Below, piece by piece: positions 7,967 to 15,580 of a stretch of DNA of 43,632 nucleotides. The position numbers and the translations under genes are program-made. The DNA comes from Flavobacteriales bacterium (GTDB taxonomy: Bacteria > Bacteroidota > Bacteroidia > Flavobacteriales > Flavobacteriaceae), in assembly GCA_026996605.1 (NCBI GenBank), contig JALWLE010000084.1:1-43632 (forward strand), in the 5' to 3' direction. The notes beneath the pieces were generated by a model, which worked only from the letters and a program-made list of their open reading frames with translations, did not search any database and had not been told where the DNA came from. Position 1 is the stretch's first letter. Each line of letters begins with the position of its first letter.

Positions 7967-9175
7967 ATGCAAGCCAAAAATACATATTTATTGAGTATTG
8001 TCCTATTTTTAATTGTTTTTTCATGCAAAAGCTCGTCCAAAGACTATATTTTGCCTGTTCAAACCGCTCAACAAACAAAAATTTTACCCGGTGCTTATAA
8101 TCTAAATCGTTATCTACCTTTACTTCAAAACAAACAAGTTGCTGTTGTTGGCAATCAGACTTCCGAAATAAACGGTACGCATTTGGTTGATACGCTACTA
8201 CGCAGAGGTATTAACATTGTAAAAGTTTTTGCTCCTGAACACGGGTTTCGCGGGCAAGCATCTGCCGGCGAACATGTTGCCGATTCTAAAGACAAAACAA
8301 CCGGCTTACCGATTATTTCGCTTTACGGCAAACACAAAAAACCAACCGCTGAAGATTTAAAAGATGTTGATGTTATCGTATTTGATATTCAAGATGTAGG
8401 TGCGAGATTTTACACTTATTTATCGACTTTGCATTATATCATGGAAGCCGCTGCCGAACAACACTTGCCGGTTATTGTGCTGGACCGTCCCAATCCTAAT
8501 GCTGATTATATTGCCGGTCCGGTTATGGAAAATAAAAACAAATCCTTTGTCGGTATGCATCCGGTGCCTATCGTCTATGCTATGACTATTGGCGAATATG
8601 CCCGTATGATCAATGGCGAACATTGGTTAAAAAACGGCATACAAGCTGATTTGACCGTTATTCCCATTCAAAATTACACACATCAGTCCGTTTACCGATT
8701 ACCGGTCAAACCTTCGCCAAACTTACCAAACTATCAAGCAGTCCGCCTTTATCCATCGCTTTGTTTGTTTGAAGGCACAGACGTCAGTGTCGGACGTGGT
8801 ACCGATTTTCCGTTTCAAGTATATGGCTCGCCATATTTGCCAAAAACCGGATTTTCCTTTATTCCCAAACCCAACGCCGGCAGCAAATGGCCCAAACACC
8901 AAGATCAAGTCTGCTACGGAAAAGATTTACGTCAAATAACACCACCTAAAGAGTTGTATCTCAAGTGGTTAATCAACAGTTACCAAACTTACCCCGTTTC
9001 TTTAAAAACTAAATTTTTCAATAAGTTTTTTGTCAAACTTGCCGGTACTCAAAGTTTACAAAAGGATATTGAAAAAGGCATACCGGTAGCACAAATCAAA
9101 GCCAAATGGCAAGCAGGAATTAAGCATTTTAAAATCATACGACAAAAATATTTGTTATATCCTGACATGAAATAA
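7967..9175 (+). CDS. DUF1343 lipoprotein, NamZ-like exo-beta-N-acetylmuramidase
   Basis: A 402-residue DUF1343 protein. The N-terminus (MQAKNTYLLSIVLFLIVFSC) is a lipoprotein signal peptide with the lipid-modified Cys at residue 20, so the protein is probably attached to the outer membrane facing the periplasm. Family signatures include 'VVGNQTSEINGTHLVDTL', 'VFAPEHGFRG', 'VFDIQDVGARFYTYLSTL' and 'LDRPNP'. The family has been characterised as NamZ, which removes terminal N-acetylmuramic acid from peptidoglycan fragments. The expected role here is cell-wall recycling or use of external peptidoglycan. It is divergently arranged with the LolC/E-type permease. Function is assigned by family. Confidence 0.88.
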   Translation: MQAKNTYLLSIVLFLIVFSCKSSSKDYILPVQTAQQTKILPGAYNLNRYLPLLQNKQVAVVGNQTSEINGTHLVDTLLRRGINIVKVFAPEHGFRGQASAGEHVADSKDKTTGLPIISLYGKHKKPTAEDLKDVDVIVFDIQDVGARFYTYLSTLHYIMEAAAEQHLPVIVLDRPNPNADYIAGPVMENKNKSFVGMHPVPIVYAMTIGEYARMINGEHWLKNGIQADLTVIPIQNYTHQSVYRLPVKPSPNLPNYQAVRLYPSLCLFEGTDVSVGRGTDFPFQVYGSPYLPKTGFSFIPKPNAGSKWPKHQDQVCYGKDLRQITPPKELYLKWLINSYQTYPVSLKTKFFNKFFVKLAGTQSLQKDIEKGIPVAQIKAKWQAGIKHFKIIRQKYLLYPDMK

Positions 9176-9194
9176 AGAAAGGAATTAATTTTTA

Positions 9195-9486
9195 TTTTTT
9201 TCGGCTCTATATCGATCTAGGTGGGTAATATATGTAATATCTTAAAGAATAATGTCAGCCCTTCGGGGTTTAAAGACTTTGTTTAATTGTTTTATTATAA
9301 TAATGTCAGCCCTTCGGGCTTATTTAATAAACCCCGAAGGGGTGATATAATTATAGAAAATTTATGACGTTAAAAACATAAACCCCGTAAGGGGTGAAAT
9401 TATTTAAAAAGCTAATAACCATGAATATATGATTCTTAAACCTAATTTATTATTACCCATACAAAACAACATAGAGCCTTTTTTTC
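9195..9486. mobile_element. MITE-like element: 28-bp terminal inverted repeats with 8-bp direct repeats
   Basis: GGCTCTAT (9203-9210), 11 bases, TGGGTAATA (9222-9230) is mirrored by TATTACCCA (9451-9459), 11 bases, ATAGAGCC (9471-9478). The arms are 28 bp, with about 22 positions matching. Immediately outside both ends is TTTTTTTC (9195-9202 and 9479-9486), which looks like an 8-bp target duplication, although a T-run is low-complexity sequence. The 276-bp element has no open reading frame of note. It holds two direct copies of AATAATGTCAGCCCTTCGGG and three palindromic CCCC/GGGG hairpins. GGCTCT-type ends and 8-bp duplications recall the ISL3 family; this is inference from memory. Confidence 0.6.
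9248..9400. repeat. Cluster of REP-like hairpins inside the MITE-like element
   Basis: AATAATGTCAGCCCTTCGGG occurs at 9248-9267 and again at 9299-9318. The second copy forms AGCCC-TTCG-GGCT. Two further palindromes of the form AACCCC-GAAG/GTAA-GGGGT follow at about 9329-9343 and 9380-9394, in the opposite sense. CCC-TTCG-GGG would be a very stable tetraloop hairpin in RNA. Such units are widespread in Bacteroidetes intergenic DNA; no REP-type transposase gene is in the window. Confidence 0.7.
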
Positions 9487-9568
9487 AATTTTATTAAAAT
9501 GTTAAAATAATATTAATTTCTGAAGTTTTTTTGTATTTTAACAAGAAAAAAATGAAATAATAAAATTT

Positions 9569-9584
9569 TGGCACAAGATTTGCT
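9569..9584 (+). promoter_or_regulatory. Sigma-54 (RpoN) -24/-12 promoter
   Basis: TGGCAC (9569-9574), 5 bases, TTGCT (9580-9584) is a full match to the sigma-54 consensus TGGCAC-N5-TTGCW. It predicts a transcript start near 9595, directly before the conserved sRNA segment that begins at 9598. No protein gene lies within 200 bp downstream, so the sRNA is the obvious target. Confidence 0.65.
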
Positions 9585-9594
9585 GTTAATTAAG

Positions 9595-9672
9595 CGTGAG
9601 ATTTTTTCATAGTTGAGTTATTTTGGTTAAGGGAAGGGCCGCTGTAGTTATACAGCGGTCTTTCTTTTTTTT
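9595..9672 (+). ncRNA. Putative small RNA A, sigma-54 driven
   Basis: A roughly 78-base transcript is predicted between the sigma-54 promoter and an intrinsic terminator. Bases 9598-9630 (GAGATTTTTTCATAG... to TTTTGGTTAA) match 16609-16642 at about 30 of 34 aligned positions, although the terminator hairpins of the two loci are unrelated. No open reading frame longer than a few codons is present. A conserved 5' part with a variable terminator is typical of a trans-acting sRNA family. Name and targets are unknown; a match to an Rfam family such as Flavo-1 was not tested. Confidence 0.55.
9639..9672 (+). terminator. Rho-independent terminator of sRNA A
   Basis: CCGCTGTA (9639-9646), loop GTTA, TACAGCGG (9651-9658), then TCTTTCTTTTTTTT. 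It has a perfect 8-bp stem and a T-rich tail. Confidence 0.85.
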
Positions 9673-9772
9673 GGCTTTTGGTTATTTGGTTAGCCAATTA
9701 ACCGGTTATTAATACCTATATTTTTCATGTTATACTTTCCTCTTATTTTTTATTTTACAGGCGTATTTTTTC

Positions 9773-9780
9773 TAATTTTG
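9773..9780 (+). promoter_or_regulatory. Candidate -7 promoter box of umuC
   Basis: TAATTTTG matches TAnnTTTG. Transcription would begin near 9785, which leaves the ATG at 9789 almost without a leader and favours the ATG at 9798 as start. Confidence 0.5.
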
Positions 9781-9797
9781 TAAGAAAGATGTTAAGT

Positions 9798-11075
9798 ATG
9801 TTTGCTTTAGTTGACGGTAATAATTTTTACGCTTCTTGCGAACGGGTTTTTAATCCGGCTTTACGTGATAAGGCTATCGTAGTTTTGTCTAACAATGATG
9901 GTATCATCATAGCCAGAAGTAATGAAGCTAAAGCACTAGGTATCAAAATGGGTACGCCTACTTTTGAGATTAAAGATTTGATAGCCGCTAAAAAAGTTTT
10001 GGCTTTTTCGACCAATTTTGCACTTTACGGGGATATGTCGCAACGGATGATGCGTATTTTTAGGGACTTTACTCCGGATATTGAAGTATATTCTATCGAT
10101 GAAGCTTTTTTAGACTTTTCCGGATTTAAACAAATTGATTTGAAACAAACGGGTATAGACTTACGTCAAAAAGTTTTAAAATATATAGGCATTCCTGTGA
10201 GTGTAGGATTTGGTCCCAGCAAAACGCTGGCTAAAATTGCCAATAAAATTGCCAAAAAGTATATGAAAAACGGCGTTGCTTTGATAGATACGCCTAAAAA
10301 AATAGAAAAGGCACTCAAGATGACGCCAATTGATGATGTTTGGGGCATTGGACGTCAATACACTCGTTTTTTACAGAAATATCAAGTGCAAACTGCTTGG
10401 GATTTTACCCGTTTACCCGATCATTTTATCCGTAAAAATATGTCAGTCAATGGTTTACGAACTAAACAAGAATTGTTAGGAATAGCTTGTATTCCAATGG
10501 CATACCATCCTGAGCCACGTAAAGCTATACGGACAGCCCGAACTTTTGCGAAAAGCAAATCCGGTTATGATGAAGTATCTGAAGCCGTTTCAACTTTTGC
10601 GGCATCTTGCGCCCGAAAATTGCGGGAACAAGGGAGTGTGGCTAATTTGGTAACTGTTTTTATCAGAACAAATAAGTTTGATAAAAAAAATCCCTATTAT
10701 GCCAATAGCTTTACTTTACAAGTTAATGCAACTTCCAGTAGTATCGATTTGATTAAAGCAGCCAAAAAAGCACTGCAAATTATCTTTAAAGAGGGATTGT
10801 TTTATAAAAAAGCAGGAGTTATGGTTTCCGGTTTAATTTCAGAAACGCACCGACAATTATCGTTGTTTGACGACCAAAATTTTGCCAAACATAAGCAATT
10901 AATGCAAACAATTGACAGACTAAATAATCGCGCCGGTTTAAGTGTAGTTAAATTTGCTGCAGAAGGTGCTTTTCCATTACTACAAGCGGTTAAAAAACAT
11001 CCGGCAAGCTCTAAAACGATTTGTTGGTACAATGCCAAGCAATACCAATCTTATATTTATATGACAAAAAAGTAA
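9798..11075 (+). CDS. umuC: Y-family DNA polymerase V catalytic subunit UmuC
   Basis: A 425-residue translesion polymerase. The start chosen is the ATG at 9798 (MFALVDGNNFYASCERVFNP), matching the usual family start; an ATG three codons upstream is also possible. Numbered from 9798, metal ligands are Asp6 and Asp101-Glu102 in 'YSIDEAF'. The helix-hairpin-helix and little-finger regions follow, and 'RQLSLFD' near the C-terminus is a sliding-clamp-binding motif. The usual partner umuD, which commonly lies directly upstream, is absent here: the upstream 600 bp hold a MITE-like element and a putative sRNA instead. Pol V-type activity would need a UmuD' from elsewhere, or this homologue acts alone. 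No SOS box was identified. Confidence 0.92.
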   Translation: MFALVDGNNFYASCERVFNPALRDKAIVVLSNNDGIIIARSNEAKALGIKMGTPTFEIKDLIAAKKVLAFSTNFALYGDMSQRMMRIFRDFTPDIEVYSIDEAFLDFSGFKQIDLKQTGIDLRQKVLKYIGIPVSVGFGPSKTLAKIANKIAKKYMKNGVALIDTPKKIEKALKMTPIDDVWGIGRQYTRFLQKYQVQTAWDFTRLPDHFIRKNMSVNGLRTKQELLGIACIPMAYHPEPRKAIRTARTFAKSKSGYDEVSEAVSTFAASCARKLREQGSVANLVTVFIRTNKFDKKNPYYANSFTLQVNATSSSIDLIKAAKKALQIIFKEGLFYKKAGVMVSGLISETHRQLSLFDDQNFAKHKQLMQTIDRLNNRAGLSVVKFAAEGAFPLLQAVKKHPASSKTICWYNAKQYQSYIYMTKK

Positions 11076-11382
11076 AAACAATTTAATATCTCATTTTTTA
11101 TAAAATCGATTATTTTTAGTCAAAAAATCATCAAAATTGACGTTTTTGCTAAATTTTTATTGTTTTTTACAAGAAATTTGTTATTTATAACTATTATAAA
11201 TAGTCTTAAAAAATTAAAAATAAAACAAAATACTCTAATATGACACTAATCAATTATGTAATACTAATCAGAATCGTGATTTTATTAAATTATTTTCATA
11301 AATTCTAATACATTTTTATAATAAAGTTAGGTTTTATAGTTTTGTAGGCAAATTATTATAAACAACTCAAAACTTAAATTTT
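11076..11382. other. AT-rich gene-free region upstream of the M4 protease
   Basis: No gene is seen in these 307 bp. The region contains a palindrome, ATTTATAA-CTA-TTATAAAT (11183-11201), and a direct repeat ACTAATCA at 11245-11252 and 11263-11270 (18 bp apart), both possible regulator sites. A promoter box follows at 11337-11344. Confidence 0.5.
11337..11344 (+). promoter_or_regulatory. Candidate -7 promoter box of the M4 protease gene
   Basis: TAGTTTTG matches TAnnTTTG and lies 38 bases before the ATG at 11383. No -33 TTTG is at the expected distance, so an activator may be needed. Confidence 0.4.
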
Positions 11383-14300
11383 ATGCAGAAGTATTACTTA
11401 AAAACAGCGTTTATATTGACAATAATATTCAGTTTGTCAATAAATGCACAACAAAAAGTCTATCCAAAGATGATAACTTTGGAACAAAATCAAAAATACG
11501 GTTTAGATCAAGCCGTAGATTTATTAAAAATGACTTATCAAACATCTAATGATATTGATTTTGTCATTTTAAAACAAGAGTCCGATCAAATCGGAATGAC
11601 ACATGTCAAATATCAAGAATACTACAAAGGTATTCCTGTCACTTTTGCACATTTTTATGTGCATGCTCATGGCAACCAAATTAAATCGTTAAACGGCGAT
11701 TACTTTGACGTTGAAGGACTCAATGTACAACCAACTTTAGACAAACAAGCAGCTTTTCAAAGAGCAACAGCATCAGTTGGCGCCCAACATTATATGTGGG
11801 AAAATCCGCAAGAAGCTGCTTTGATGAATTACCAAAAACCTGAAGGTAAACTGGTAATTTTACCTGATTTCCAGCATAAAAATTCTAAAAGACAAGGTGC
11901 AGCCAAGTTAGCGTATAAATTTGATATTTATGCTACTCAACCGGTTAGCAGAGCTTATATATACGTTGATGCACAAACAGGACAAATTTTATATAAAGAT
12001 GCAATCATTCATCATGTATCTGCCGATGGTGGTGCCGATACCAGATATAGCGGACATAAAACCATAAAAACCGATAACTATAACGGTAGCTATCGCTTAA
12101 GAGATTACACCAGAGGTAACGGTATTGAGACTTACAATATGCATACCGGTACAAATTATAATAACGCTACTGATTTTACAGATAATGACAATAATTGGTC
12201 TGCAGCAGAATATGACAATTCCGCCAAGGATAATGCAGCTCTTGATGCGCACTATGGTGCTCAAGTAACTTATGATTATTGGATAACCAAACATAATAGA
12301 AACAGCTTTGATGGCAATGGTGCCAAAATCAAAAGTTATGTGCATTATGATGTCAATTATGACAATGCATACTGGAATGGAAGTGTTATGACTTATGGCG
12401 ATGGTAGTGACACATATTTCGATGCTTTAACTTCATTAGATGTAGCCGGACACGAAATTGGCCATGCGGTCTGCTCCAACACGGCTGATTTAACGTATTC
12501 AAATGAATCAGGTGCTATGAATGAAGGATTTTCTGATATTTGGGGCGCTTCTATAGAATATTTTGCCGATCCTAATAAACAAACATGGCTAATAGGAGAA
12601 GATATCGAAAGACGCAGTGGACACGTAGCATTACGCTCAATGAGTGATCCTAAATCAGAAGGACAACCAGACACTTATCAAGGTATTAATTGGTACACGG
12701 GAACTTCTGATAATGGAGGAGTTCATACCAATAGTGGTGTTTTAAATTATTGGTATTATTTATTATCTGTAGGTGGAAGCGGTACTAATGACAATAATGA
12801 TTCTTACACAGTAAATGGTATTGGTATTGATAAAGCAGGCGCTATTGCTTATCGAACCGAAAGTGTCTATTTAACATCCAGTTCCAATTATGCCGACGCC
12901 AGAACCTACAGTATTCAAGCTGCAAAAGATCTATACGGTGCCGGTTCTGCTGAAGAGCAAGCAGTCACCAATGCTTGGTATGCAGTAGGTATTGGTGCTC
13001 CTTACGGAGTAGTCGCTTACTGTTCATCTAAAGGAAATAGTGTAAATGATGAATATATTCAACGCGTGCAATTAAATAGCATTGACAATAGCTCAAATGG
13101 AGGTGACGGTTATTCAAATTTCACATCAATTAGTACCGATCTAAGTGTTGGTCAAACATATACAATAACCGTGACTCCGAAATGGACAGGGACAGTTTAT
13201 GATGAAGGTTACGCAGTCTTCATTGACTATAATCATGATGGTGATTTTGATGATAGCGGTGAGTTGGTTTGGAGTAAAGCTGCTTCAAAAGACACCCCTA
13301 ACACCGGTACATTTACTATTCCTTCCGGAGCAGTTCAAACGGCTACTCGTATGCGTGTTTCTATGAAATATAATGGTATCCCGACTGCTTGTGAAACTTT
13401 TAGTTATGGTGAAGTGGAAGATTATACCGTAAATATTACCGGTACAACTGCTGATACTCAAGCGCCTAGTGCACCAACCAATTTATCTGCAAGCAATATC
13501 AGCCAAACAACAATTGACTTATCATGGACGGCTGCAACTGATAATGTCGGGGTTACCGGATATGATGTTTATCAAGATGGCTCGTTATTGGGGAGCGTAA
13601 CAGGCACAACGGCTCAAGTTACTAATTTAACGGCAAATACGACTTATTCTTTTTATGTAAAAGCTAAAGATGCTGCCGGTAATATATCAACTGCCAGTAA
13701 TACGGTTAATGTAACCACTTTGCCTGAAAGTACAGGTGGAAGTTGTACAACAACCATCAATTCATTCCCTTATTATGAAGGATTTGAAAACACCATTGGC
13801 GCTTGGGAACAATCAACAGCAGATGACTTTGACTGGACAACGCGTTCAGGTAGTACACCTTCAAGCAATACGGGACCTTCCGGTGCAGCAGAAGGTAGTT
13901 ATTATGTTTATATGGAATCATCTAGTCCTAATTATTCTAGTAAAAGAGCTATTTTAATCAGCCCTTGTTTCGATTTATCCGGAATGACTTCCGCTTCAGT
14001 CAGCTTTAAATATCATATGTATGGTGATACTTCAAAAATGGGTAGCTTAGCTTTGGAAATTTCATCAGATAATGGCTCAACTTGGACAAGTGTATGGAGT
14101 AAATCAGGCAATCAAGGAAATGCTTGGTACACGGCTAATGTTAATCTGGACAGTTATACCGGACAAACAGTTAAACTGCGTTTTAACGGTATTACCGGAA
14201 CAACTTGGCAAGGCGATATGGCAGTTGACGGCTTTAACTTTGATGCAAGTGTACAAGCTGCTTGTGTAGCTACAACATTGAGTATCACTTTTGATAATTA

Positions 14301-14844
14301 TCCTGAAGAAACCAGTTGGGAAATAACCGACGGTAGTGGAAATGTTGTTTATTCAGGGGGTACATATGGTTCAGAACCTGACGGCTCTACCAAAGTGATT
14401 AATATGTGTATTGATACAGGCTGCTATACATTTACTATGAAAGATGCTTATGGTGACGGTATGTGCTGTTCTTATGGTAATGGTTCATATAGTTTTACCA
14501 AAGACAGTGATGGAACCGTATTGGCTTCCGGTGGGTCATTCCAAAGTAGTGAAAGTACTAACTTCTGTTTAAATACTAATGGTTTTGCTGCTTCAGAAAA
14601 TGGACAACATAGCAATATGACAGATATTAGTATTTATCCTAATCCCGTTGGTAACATTATGATGGTATATTTAAAAGATCAAAATATGTCAAAATATACT
14701 ATTACTAATATGACCGGACAAATTGTTGCCAAAGGTCTTTTAAACAGCGATAGTATCAACGTTAGTCAATTAGAAGCTGGTGTGTATTTTGTCAAATTTA
14801 CCAGTGATAAGAAAATGATAACACAACGCTTTGTTAAAAAATAA
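11383..14844 (+). CDS. Secreted M4 (thermolysin-like) metalloprotease with T9SS sorting domain
   Basis: A 1153-residue exported zinc protease. In order it has a signal peptide (ends SINAQ), an FTP/PepSY-type propeptide to about residue 210, and the M4 catalytic domain with HEIGH at 357-361 and the third zinc ligand Glu381 in 'NEGFSD'. It continues with a domain ending in GEVEDY (676-681), a fibronectin type III domain (about 691-780), a MAM-like adhesive domain (about 795-960), and a cysteine-containing domain with 'DAYGDGMCC'. The C-terminal T9SS type A sorting domain (about 1085-1153) begins 'ISIYPNP' and ends in basic residues. It is expected to be secreted across the outer membrane by the type IX system and to digest external protein. 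An intrinsic terminator follows. The gene is intact. Confidence 0.93.
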   Translation: MQKYYLKTAFILTIIFSLSINAQQKVYPKMITLEQNQKYGLDQAVDLLKMTYQTSNDIDFVILKQESDQIGMTHVKYQEYYKGIPVTFAHFYVHAHGNQIKSLNGDYFDVEGLNVQPTLDKQAAFQRATASVGAQHYMWENPQEAALMNYQKPEGKLVILPDFQHKNSKRQGAAKLAYKFDIYATQPVSRAYIYVDAQTGQILYKDAIIHHVSADGGADTRYSGHKTIKTDNYNGSYRLRDYTRGNGIETYNMHTGTNYNNATDFTDNDNNWSAAEYDNSAKDNAALDAHYGAQVTYDYWITKHNRNSFDGNGAKIKSYVHYDVNYDNAYWNGSVMTYGDGSDTYFDALTSLDVAGHEIGHAVCSNTADLTYSNESGAMNEGFSDIWGASIEYFADPNKQTWLIGEDIERRSGHVALRSMSDPKSEGQPDTYQGINWYTGTSDNGGVHTNSGVLNYWYYLLSVGGSGTNDNNDSYTVNGIGIDKAGAIAYRTESVYLTSSSNYADARTYSIQAAKDLYGAGSAEEQAVTNAWYAVGIGAPYGVVAYCSSKGNSVNDEYIQRVQLNSIDNSSNGGDGYSNFTSISTDLSVGQTYTITVTPKWTGTVYDEGYAVFIDYNHDGDFDDSGELVWSKAASKDTPNTGTFTIPSGAVQTATRMRVSMKYNGIPTACETFSYGEVEDYTVNITGTTADTQAPSAPTNLSASNISQTTIDLSWTAATDNVGVTGYDVYQDGSLLGSVTGTTAQVTNLTANTTYSFYVKAKDAAGNISTASNTVNVTTLPESTGGSCTTTINSFPYYEGFENTIGAWEQSTADDFDWTTRSGSTPSSNTGPSGAAEGSYYVYMESSSPNYSSKRAILISPCFDLSGMTSASVSFKYHMYGDTSKMGSLALEISSDNGSTWTSVWSKSGNQGNAWYTANVNLDSYTGQTVKLRFNGITGTTWQGDMAVDGFNFDASVQAACVATTLSITFDNYPEETSWEITDGSGNVVYSGGTYGSEPDGSTKVINMCIDTGCYTFTMKDAYGDGMCCSYGNGSYSFTKDSDGTVLASGGSFQSSESTNFCLNTNGFAASENGQHSNMTDISIYPNPVGNIMMVYLKDQNMSKYTITNMTGQIVAKGLLNSDSINVSQLEAGVYFVKFTSDKKMITQRFVKK

Positions 14845-14865
14845 TTTTCTAAATCAATAATTTTT

Positions 14866-14897
14866 AAACCGCTTCAAATTTTGGAGCGGTTTTTTTA
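14866..14897 (+). terminator. Rho-independent terminator of the M4 protease gene
   Basis: AAACCGCT (14866-14873) pairs with AGCGGTTT (14885-14892), followed by a T-run. The -7 box of the next gene begins two bases after the T-run. Confidence 0.85.
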
Positions 14898-14898
14898 G

Positions 14899-14906
14899 TA
14901 TTTTTG
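14899..14906 (+). promoter_or_regulatory. Candidate -7 promoter box after the terminator
   Basis: TATTTTTG matches TAnnTTTG, 16 bases before the ATG at 14923. Its upstream half would overlap the terminator hairpin of the protease gene. Confidence 0.45.
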
Positions 14907-14922
14907 AGTAAAACTTGAATTG

Positions 14923-15444
14923 ATGTCTTTAAAAAAATTATTGAGCATTTTACTTTTGTATGTCTCTTCATTGAGTTTTGCCCAATATACGGCATCGGAT
15001 ATCCGCCATTTTATCAAACTGGAAGGTGGCAGTATGCTATTTTACAAATCTACTTTGTCAGACGCATCATCGGTTTTAAAACCTGCGGAAACTTCAATTA
15101 TGAATTTCAATGCTATTTGGGGTTGGGATTTTAATGAAAAAAGATTTTTGGGTATTGGTGGCGGATATACCGATTATCAAGATTATTCAGGCGCTTCACT
15201 TTTTGGAGATATTAATTTTTTTGTTTCCAATACACATGTGAATCCGTATATCGGGATAAGAGCCGGATATGAAATGTTATTTCCTACAGATTTATCGAGA
15301 TCCGGTGATGTTTTAGCAGAATTTTTAACCGGGTTACAAATTCGTTTTGGTGATTTTACTTATGTATCGGCATACTTGCAAACAGGATTGGCATACCGGC
15401 AAAAAACTTTGTATATACCCTTGCGATTGGGAATTCGGTTTTAA
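14923..15444 (+). CDS. Small outer-membrane beta-barrel-like protein
   Basis: A 173-residue protein. The ATG at 14923 is preferred over a TTG one codon earlier. A signal peptide ends near 'SLSFAQ'. The mature part has alternating strands rich in aromatic and glycine residues ('FLGIGGGYTDYQDYSGASLF', 'VNPYIGIRAGYEM') and ends 'YIPLRLGIRF'. A terminal aromatic residue and glycine-flanked strands are typical of small outer-membrane beta-barrels. No specific family is recognised. It has its own candidate promoter and lies alone between the M4 protease and the convergent AraC gene. Confidence 0.65.
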   Translation: MSLKKLLSILLLYVSSLSFAQYTASDIRHFIKLEGGSMLFYKSTLSDASSVLKPAETSIMNFNAIWGWDFNEKRFLGIGGGYTDYQDYSGASLFGDINFFVSNTHVNPYIGIRAGYEMLFPTDLSRSGDVLAEFLTGLQIRFGDFTYVSAYLQTGLAYRQKTLYIPLRLGIRF

Positions 15445-15488
15445 TAATGTTTAATCGTACTCATACTTAGCGCTTATGATTCCCTAAT

Positions 15489-15580
15489 TCATCATTTCTT
15501 TAAATTGAAAGCAGTATTTTGTTTTGAAGTAGAAAATAATAAACCAAAACACACAATATTATATGAAGTATCAATAATAA
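15489..15580. repeat. Solo copy of the 88-bp-period dispersed repeat
   Basis: A 92-bp unit that begins TCATCATTTCTT, has 'GAAAGCAG' and 'GTTTTGAAGTAG' at the same internal offsets as the copies at 31965-32053 and 36486-36748, and is followed by TCAATTAATT, which resembles the start of a new unit. It ends at the stop codon of the AraC gene. Confidence 0.55.

Noticed and set aside
10166-10358. Two reverse-strand open frames of 60 codons inside umuC
   Set aside because: They overlap each other in different frames and are antisense to a well-conserved polymerase.
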